From NCBI GenBank assembly GCA_000733415.1, contig KL662191.1, positions 4,188,308 through 4,252,307 on the forward strand: 64,000 nt of DNA. The letters run 5' to 3'. Of the stretch, positions 58,800 through 64,000 are shown one piece after another; position 1 is the first letter of the stretch, and each line of letters opens with the position of its first letter. This stretch comes from [Leptolyngbya] sp. JSC-1. Lineage in GTDB: Bacteria; Cyanobacteriota; Cyanobacteriia; Elainellales; Elainellaceae. The position numbers and the translations under genes were made by a program. The notes below the pieces were generated by a model. That model saw only the letters and a list, made by a program, of their open reading frames with translations. It was not told the DNA's origin and made no database searches.

Positions 58800-59381
58800 C
58801 TAGAGCGTTTCCTTCTCTGGATCAATCACGGCATCAACTACAGGCAAATTCGTGGGAGCAGTTACCGAGTTAACTTCAACTTGTTCAATCAGTTCAACAT
58901 CTACACTCGGAACATTGGTTGGTGCAGTAGCTGAGGCAAAGCCACCTTCTGGATAAATCAGCACTAAGGCTCCTGACATAATCAACCCGGCTCCCAGGAT
59001 TGTTTTTAGGGTCATTGCTTCGCCCAGAAATAGAAACGACAGAATCAACACCAGGGCCAATCCCAACTTATCCACCGGAGCGACCCAGGAAGCAGGCGCC
59101 ATTTGCAGCGCTTTGAAGTAGCAAAGCCAAGATAGCCCGGTCGCTATACCGGAAAGCACTAAAAACAGCATGGTTTTTTCAGAGATGGTGAATAGCCCGC
59201 GCCATTGCCCACTCACTCCCACAATTCCCCAAGCGATAACTAAAATAACGACGGTGCGAATCGCAGTAGCCAAATTGGAGTTTATATTCTCTACACCAAC
59301 CTTTGCGAAAATCGCCGTTAATGCAGCAAAGAATGCTGACAGTAAAGCAAAAATCCACCAGCTTTTGTCATAGTGTGTCAT
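58800..59381 (-). CDS. EamA-family (DMT superfamily) small transporter
   Basis: About 193 residues from the ATG at 59381. It has five predicted helices (WWIFALLSAFFAALTAIFAK, AIRTVVILVIAWGIVG, TMLFLVLSGIATGLSWLCYF, VDKLGLALVLILSFLFLGEA, ILGAGLIMSGALVLIYPEGG), one EamA unit, so it needs to dimerise. It carries a hydrophilic tail of about 45 residues (VTAPTNLPVVDAVIDPEKE) with a repeated TAPTN(V/L)P, made by an in-frame duplication. The substrate is unknown. It converges on the exporter gene (8 bp gap) and is divergent from the AraC gene of module 2. Confidence 0.87.
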   Translation of the reverse strand: MTHYDKSWWIFALLSAFFAALTAIFAKVGVENINSNLATAIRTVVILVIAWGIVGVSGQWRGLFTISEKTMLFLVLSGIATGLSWLCYFKALQMAPASWVAPVDKLGLALVLILSFLFLGEAMTLKTILGAGLIMSGALVLIYPEGGFASATAPTNVPSVDVELIEQVEVNSVTAPTNLPVVDAVIDPEKETL

Positions 59382-59530
59382 GCGCAATTTCCTGTTTCTA
59401 AAAGAGCCGTGACCCAATAATTAGCCCAATTGCATTAAATTCCATCCAGTCGTATGATAGATGAGAATCTTTACCAATAGATAGCGTTGCCAACGGCGCA
59501 ACAATTCTTAGTGAGGAGTGGGGCATAACA

Positions 59531-60544
59531 ATGGCAATCATTCTTTCAGAACAAGATTGGCATGATCTGTGGGAAGAAGGCAGGCAAACCGGAGACATCA
59601 ACGAGCACGGTGACGATTTTGAAACCCACAGTCAGGGCTACTGCCGCTTGATTGGAGAGGTCCACGAGTGGGGCATGGAATTGCGAGACGGATTGGAGCT
59701 TTGTATTTACGACTATCACCTAGCGAATCATTTAAGGCTGACGGCCCAAAATCAGGACTGCTTTTGGTCGGTGCTGAGTTTCTTTGTAGCAGGTGATTCC
59801 AGGACAATCCTGCACGGGTTAACAGACTGTGTTGACGAAAGCGCCGGACGAACTTATTTGAGTTGTTTCGCTAACATCCATGAGTCAGAAGATTGGGCCG
59901 CTGGACAGCGAATGCTGAGAGTGCAGGTTTGTCTTGATCCAGCTAAATTTTTGAAGAATTTTCCTTCCGAACACTTGCACCCCCTACCACATGAAATCAG
60001 ACAAGCTGCCGCAGGCAAAATTCAGCCCTATTACTATTTGGGTACAATCACACCCATGATGCAAACCGTTGTGCACCAAATCCTTAACTGCCCCTACCAA
60101 GGATTGATGAAGCGGCTCTATTTGGAAGGCAAAGCCTTGGAATTGATCACGCTGCGATTTTGCCAATGGCAAGAAAGCGAGCAGCAGTCTAGAAAAGCAT
60201 CGGCACTAAGATCCGACGATATTGACCGCATACATCAAGCTAAAAACATCTTGATTGAAAATTTGGAGAATCCACCATCGCTGCTGGAACTAGCTCGGCA
60301 GGTCGGGTTGAATGACTGTACGCTAAAGCGGGGGTTTCGGCAGGTGTTTAGTAAAACCGCCTTTGGCTACCTGCACGACTATCGCCTGGAACAGGCCCGT
60401 CAGCTATTGGAAGAGCGTCGGTTGAATGTGTCGGAAATTTGCCGTGCGGTGGGGTTTGCTAATCGCAGCTACTTTGCATCAGCTTTTCGCAAGAAGTTCG
60501 GCATCAATCCTAAGGATTACCTCTGCCACAAAAATTCCGCCTAG
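59531..60544 (+). CDS. AraC-family transcriptional activator (PchR-like), siderophore module 2
   Basis: 337 residues. Sensor half: EVHEWGMELRDGLELCIYDY, WSVLSFFVAGDSRTILHG, RMLRVQVCLDPAKFLKNFP. DNA-binding half: IHQAKNILIENLENPPSLLE, LARQVGLNDCTLKRGFRQVF, VSEICRAVGFANRSYFASAF RKKFGINPKDY. It is a paralogue of the 51164 regulator with a diverged sensor, so it probably answers a different siderophore. The receptor gene begins about 110 bp after its stop, suggesting one transcript. Ribosome site GTGAGGAGTGGG precedes the ATG. Confidence 0.92.
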   Translation: MAIILSEQDWHDLWEEGRQTGDINEHGDDFETHSQGYCRLIGEVHEWGMELRDGLELCIYDYHLANHLRLTAQNQDCFWSVLSFFVAGDSRTILHGLTDCVDESAGRTYLSCFANIHESEDWAAGQRMLRVQVCLDPAKFLKNFPSEHLHPLPHEIRQAAAGKIQPYYYLGTITPMMQTVVHQILNCPYQGLMKRLYLEGKALELITLRFCQWQESEQQSRKASALRSDDIDRIHQAKNILIENLENPPSLLELARQVGLNDCTLKRGFRQVFSKTAFGYLHDYRLEQARQLLEERRLNVSEICRAVGFANRSYFASAFRKKFGINPKDYLCHKNSA

Positions 60545-60654
60545 CGTTCAAGAAATTCCGTTGAGTGGCCAGGTCTAGCTTCAATCTCGCCCAGTTCCTC
60601 AGTATTCTTGCAAAAGATTGTCATGGGTTTTTACTAGGAATGGCGCGAGGATTG

Positions 60655-63192
60655 ATGATTGACTCAGGCGAACGGCTAATTTGGCTGGCGAGTGTGATGT
60701 CGGTATTGGTAGCTTATCCAGGTTGGGCACAGCCCATCTCCCGTGATGCAGCAGAAGCCATAGAAGTGACCGAGACTGAGATTCCCCGACTCGATCAGTT
60801 AGAGCCATCTGCTACCACGGTTGATGAGTGGCTGGCGCAAGTCTCGCCAACGGTTGTTCAGGTGACTGAGGTGCGGCTAAATCCGCTGGCAGATGGGATA
60901 GAGGTGATCCTAGAAACCACCGGAGAACTGACGCCGAATGCGCCAAATATTGTTGGCAATGCCCTGATCACCGAGATTCCGAACGCTAGCTTGGCGGGAG
61001 AAGCGTTCCGCCAGAGTAATCCGGTTGCGGGAATTGTACTGGTGGAAGTGACAAATCTACCCGGCAATCGGGTGCGGTTAGCGGTGACTGGCACTACGGC
61101 TCCCCCCACGGCAGCAGTGCGGACTGAGGCGCAGCAGGTGACTTTCAGCATCGCAGCTCAAACCACCGGGTCGGTCGAAGCTCCAGATGATGCGCTGCAA
61201 GTCGTGGTGACGGGGGAACAAGCGTCAGGATATGCAGTAGATCGGGCCACAACGGTAACTCGCACCGATACACCATTGCGCGATATTCCTCGCTCGATTC
61301 AGGTAATTCCGCAACAGGTGTTGGAAGACCAGGCAATCGTGCGGGTAGGAGATGCAACGCGGAACGTCAGCGGGGTCGTGCGAGATGGCGGCTTTGGAGG
61401 AACAGTTGATCAATTCAATATTCGCGGCTTTTTTACCACCGATGTTTTAGAAAATGGCCTCCGCAGTCAAGCTGGGACCGGATTTGCTGAAACGGCAAAT
61501 ATCGAACGGATCGAAGTGCTGAAGGGACCCGCTTCGATTCTGTTGGGCAACGTAGAACCAGGCGGCATCATTAATGTGATTACCGAACAACCGCAGGAAG
61601 AACTCGCCTATGAGATAGGGCTACAGGCAGGTAGCTACACATTTGTGCGGCCCACCCTCGACTTTACCGGCCCCCTCACCAACGATCGCCGTCTGCTCTA
61701 TCGGCTGAATTTGGCTTATGAATACTCGGACGGGTTTCGCGACTTTGACCAGGATGTGGATCGGCTGTTTATAGCACCAGTTCTCACCTGGAGGCTGAGT
61801 GATGCCACTACCCTCACCTTTGATTTCACTCACCTGCGCGACGATCGGCCCTTTGATCGGGGCATTGTGGCTATTGGCGATCAGGTCGCTGATATTCCCA
61901 TCACCCGGATTTTAGGCGAACCGAATGACATTCGCAGCGTGCGCTCAACCAGTGCAGGGTATCGACTGGAACACGAATTGAGTGAAAACTGGACCTTGCG
62001 CAATCGGTTCCAGTTTTTCTCCAGCGATGATTTCGACTTTCGGGCTGAACCTTTGGAACTGAACGAAGCAGCGGGAATCCTATCACGCAACTTCCGATCC
62101 AATGACGATTACACTGAAGTTTATAATTTGCAAACCGATGTAGTGGGTCAATTCACCACTGGCCCGATTGCCCACAATTTACTAGTCGGCGTTGATCTAA
62201 GACGGCAAACCTTTAGCGGCACTCAGCGACGCTTACCCGACGGATTAACACCCGATATCAATATCTTTGATCCAAATTACGATGTCATTGACCGCCCTGA
62301 TTTTGGTGATCTGACCAATGAAGTCCGCAATAACAGCGACCGCACCGATGCACTTGGAATTTTGGTGCAAGATTTAGTAGAGATTACCGACAATTTAAAG
62401 CTGCTGTTGGCTGGACGGTTTGATGTAGTTGAGCAGAGGAGTATAGATAATTTGGCAGGCGGTGTAGCGTCTGACCGGAGTGATGATGCCTTCAGCCCTA
62501 CCGTTGGACTGGTGTACCAACCCATCGAACCAATTTCGCTCTACGCCAACTACGCCCGCTCGTTTCAACCCAATTTTGGCACGCGAGCGGATGGCTCATT
62601 TTTGCAACCCGAACGAGGAATCCAATACGAAATTGGCATCAGAGCAGAATTTGGTAGGAATCTAATTGCTTCGCTAGCGGCTTACCACCTGACCAAAACA
62701 AATGTCGCCACCACCGATCCCGATAATCCAGACTTTAGCATTGCCATTGGTGAACAGCGCAGTCAGGGAATTGAATTCGACATTGGTAGTGAAATCCTCC
62801 CAGGCTGGAATCTGATTGCTTCCTACGGCTTAATTGATGCCGAAGTGACCGAGAGTAATGATGTTCCGGAAGGTCGAGTGGATGGAGTGCCCCGTAATAC
62901 GGCTAGTCTATGGACCACCTACGAAATTCAAGCGGGCGATCTAGAGGGGTTGGGCGTTGGGCTGGGTTTGTTTTATGTCGATGAACGGCTGCAAGACGGG
63001 GGCAGCTATACATTACCCGGGTATCTACGTACCGATGCCTCGTTATTTTACCGTCGTGATAACTGGCGAGCAGCAATTAATGTCCAAAATCTATTGGACC
63101 AACGATATTTTGAATCGGTCAACTTTGGTAGATTGACTATCATGCCGGGGGCACCCTTGACGGTTGTGGCGTCACTCACAGTTGAGTTCTGA
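60655..63192 (+). CDS. TonB-dependent siderophore receptor 2 with AMIN domain
   Basis: About 845 residues from the ATG at 60655 (an ATG at 60640 and a GTG at 60565 are alternatives). Signal ends YPGWAQ. AMIN domain follows (VTEVRLNPLADGIEVILETT, GNALITEIPNASL, GIVLVEVTNLPGNRVRLAVT). Plug: TRTDTPLRDIPRSIQVIPQQ, NIERIEVLKGPASILLGNVE, GGIINVITEQP. The barrel is complete to PLTVVASLTVEF. A close paralogue of receptor 1 in layout, but barrel loops differ, so the ligand probably differs. A lipoprotein binding protein follows 30 bp on. Confidence 0.95.
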   Translation: MIDSGERLIWLASVMSVLVAYPGWAQPISRDAAEAIEVTETEIPRLDQLEPSATTVDEWLAQVSPTVVQVTEVRLNPLADGIEVILETTGELTPNAPNIVGNALITEIPNASLAGEAFRQSNPVAGIVLVEVTNLPGNRVRLAVTGTTAPPTAAVRTEAQQVTFSIAAQTTGSVEAPDDALQVVVTGEQASGYAVDRATTVTRTDTPLRDIPRSIQVIPQQVLEDQAIVRVGDATRNVSGVVRDGGFGGTVDQFNIRGFFTTDVLENGLRSQAGTGFAETANIERIEVLKGPASILLGNVEPGGIINVITEQPQEELAYEIGLQAGSYTFVRPTLDFTGPLTNDRRLLYRLNLAYEYSDGFRDFDQDVDRLFIAPVLTWRLSDATTLTFDFTHLRDDRPFDRGIVAIGDQVADIPITRILGEPNDIRSVRSTSAGYRLEHELSENWTLRNRFQFFSSDDFDFRAEPLELNEAAGILSRNFRSNDDYTEVYNLQTDVVGQFTTGPIAHNLLVGVDLRRQTFSGTQRRLPDGLTPDINIFDPNYDVIDRPDFGDLTNEVRNNSDRTDALGILVQDLVEITDNLKLLLAGRFDVVEQRSIDNLAGGVASDRSDDAFSPTVGLVYQPIEPISLYANYARSFQPNFGTRADGSFLQPERGIQYEIGIRAEFGRNLIASLAAYHLTKTNVATTDPDNPDFSIAIGEQRSQGIEFDIGSEILPGWNLIASYGLIDAEVTESNDVPEGRVDGVPRNTASLWTTYEIQAGDLEGLGVGLGLFYVDERLQDGGSYTLPGYLRTDASLFYRRDNWRAAINVQNLLDQRYFESVNFGRLTIMPGAPLTVVASLTVEF

Positions 63193-63222
63193 CGCTAAGC
63201 GAGGTGGGGGAATGAGGTGGGG

Positions 63223-64000
63223 ATGAGAAGTAAACAGGCATTCATTCATTGGTTCAAGAAACAGCTTCACTGCTTGCAAGCAATTGGATTAGGGCTATTC
63301 ATACTTCTGTTCACTACTGCTTGCTATCCCCATCACCTGACTATAGAAGCGACGGCTTCAAGCCCCTGTCGGATGGTGCAACACTCGATGGGCGAAAGCT
63401 GTGTTCCCTTCCATCCACAGCGAGTGATTGTGCTCAGTGGTTTAGATGGAGTATTGGCTCTGGGCGTTAAACCCGTTGGAATTGCCGAAAACCTAGATCC
63501 GCTATTCGTGCCGTACCTCAGCCAAGACCAAACCGAGCCACCGCAAATCATTGGCTTAGTTGGCGATCGACCCAGTCTAGAAGCAATTTTGCAGCTACAG
63601 CCGGATATGATCTTGGGAACCTCCTGGGACATGGATGCAAACACCTACAAACTGCTATCGCAAATCGCGCCGACTATTGGAGTGAAGCTGGAAACTGATG
63701 CACAATGGAAAGAACCGTTGATCAAATTTGCGGAAGCATTAGGAAAAACAGCAGAAGCGGATAGGGTATTGTCAAATTACAACGCCCGTTTAGCTGAGTT
63801 CAAAGCAAAGATGGGGGATCGTCTGCACCAACTGCAAGCCTCGCTGGTTCGCATCTATCCCGATAGTATTGCTTTTTACCTGAGCAGTTCATTTCCAGGT
63901 TCAATTCTCAAGGATGCTGGAATCCAGCGGCCACCGGCTCAAGCAATTGAGCCACGCGGGCAAAACCAACAGCGGATCGACAAGGAACTGATTAGTCTCC
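63223..64000 (+). CDS. Iron-siderophore ABC transporter binding lipoprotein 2 (right edge truncates it)
   Basis: The ATG at 63223 follows GAGGTGGGG. 259 codons lie in the window. Lipoprotein signal: GLGLFILLFTTAC (Cys about 36). Then the FecB/FhuD-type fold: CVPFHPQRVIVLSGLDGVLA, LGVKPVGIAENLDPLF, SLEAILQLQPDMILGTSWD, FAEALGKTAEADRVLSNYNA, LVRIYPDSIAFYLSSSFPGS. A paralogue of the 55852 protein. It completes the regulator-receptor-binding protein order of module 2. Confidence 0.92.
   Translation, partial: MRSKQAFIHWFKKQLHCLQAIGLGLFILLFTTACYPHHLTIEATASSPCRMVQHSMGESCVPFHPQRVIVLSGLDGVLALGVKPVGIAENLDPLFVPYLSQDQTEPPQIIGLVGDRPSLEAILQLQPDMILGTSWDMDANTYKLLSQIAPTIGVKLETDAQWKEPLIKFAEALGKTAEADRVLSNYNARLAEFKAKMGDRLHQLQASLVRIYPDSIAFYLSSSFPGSILKDAGIQRPPAQAIEPRGQNQQRIDKELISL

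Noticed and set aside
1..64000. tRNA, rRNA or intact IS elements
   Set aside because: I looked for T-loop signatures, rRNA-like blocks and transposase genes with inverted repeats. Only a weak IS630-like fragment and a MITE-like repeat were found. A covariance-model scan would be decisive for structured RNAs.

Overview
The window is a chromosomal segment of a cyanobacterium, probably filamentous or Leptolyngbya-like. The taxon markers are a redox-type phosphoribulokinase, a ferredoxin-NADP reductase with the phycobilisome-linker (CpcD) domain, two SbtA-family bicarbonate permeases each followed by a P-II-like partner, and WD40 STAND proteins. GCGATCGC (HIP1) octamers occur at several places. 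No rRNA, tRNA, CRISPR array or intact insertion sequence was found.

Layout. 1-2.2 kb: N-terminal 724 codons of a membrane-anchored glycogen-phosphorylase-like protein whose active-site motifs look degenerate. 3-10.6 kb: an SH3b membrane protein, three co-oriented genes of unknown function (one a lipoprotein), a 964-residue coiled-coil/TPR protein with a 29-residue repeat, and an FGE-like protein. 11.2-15.7 kb: tenA, prk, petH and a histidine phosphatase. 16-24.7 kb: a secreted-protein region with two tandem RTX proteins, two tandem PPC-like proteins and a parvulin isomerase. Both protein pairs lie behind the same four-copy operator with 21/21/13-bp spacing. The sbtA-sbtB pair and an inverted sbtB pseudogene sit between the two pairs. 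24.7-36.5 kb: a Uma2 nuclease, two large HTH-NTPase-WD40 STAND proteins, and between them a second inorganic-carbon operon (SbtA-like permease, P-II-like protein, Tat-exported beta carbonic anhydrase). 37-43 kb: bioD-bioA, a PNPOx-like flavoprotein, cysE, a small HTH protein and a TPR/periplasmic-binding protein. 43-46 kb: a SRAP protein and an orphan Eco57I-type DNA methyltransferase. 46-64 kb: iron/siderophore uptake, with two parallel AraC regulator/TonB-receptor/siderophore-binding-protein modules (one with an ABC exporter) and the debris of a third (ABC ATPase fragment, truncated AraC gene, orphan promoter motif). A dead vapBC pair and a signal-less binding protein with a methyltransferase are also here.

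How the genes fit together. The window joins CO2 fixation (prk), its reductant supply (petH), and high-affinity bicarbonate uptake with P-II control, backed by a second transporter plus periplasmic carbonic anhydrase. It then adds secreted calcium-binding proteins, conflict-type sensors (STAND, methyltransferase, dead toxin-antitoxin) and redundant siderophore uptake. Short tandem repeats (7-21 bp) are unusually common, both between genes and as in-frame insertions in otherwise conserved enzymes, and at least five pseudogene remnants show active turnover of the accessory parts.
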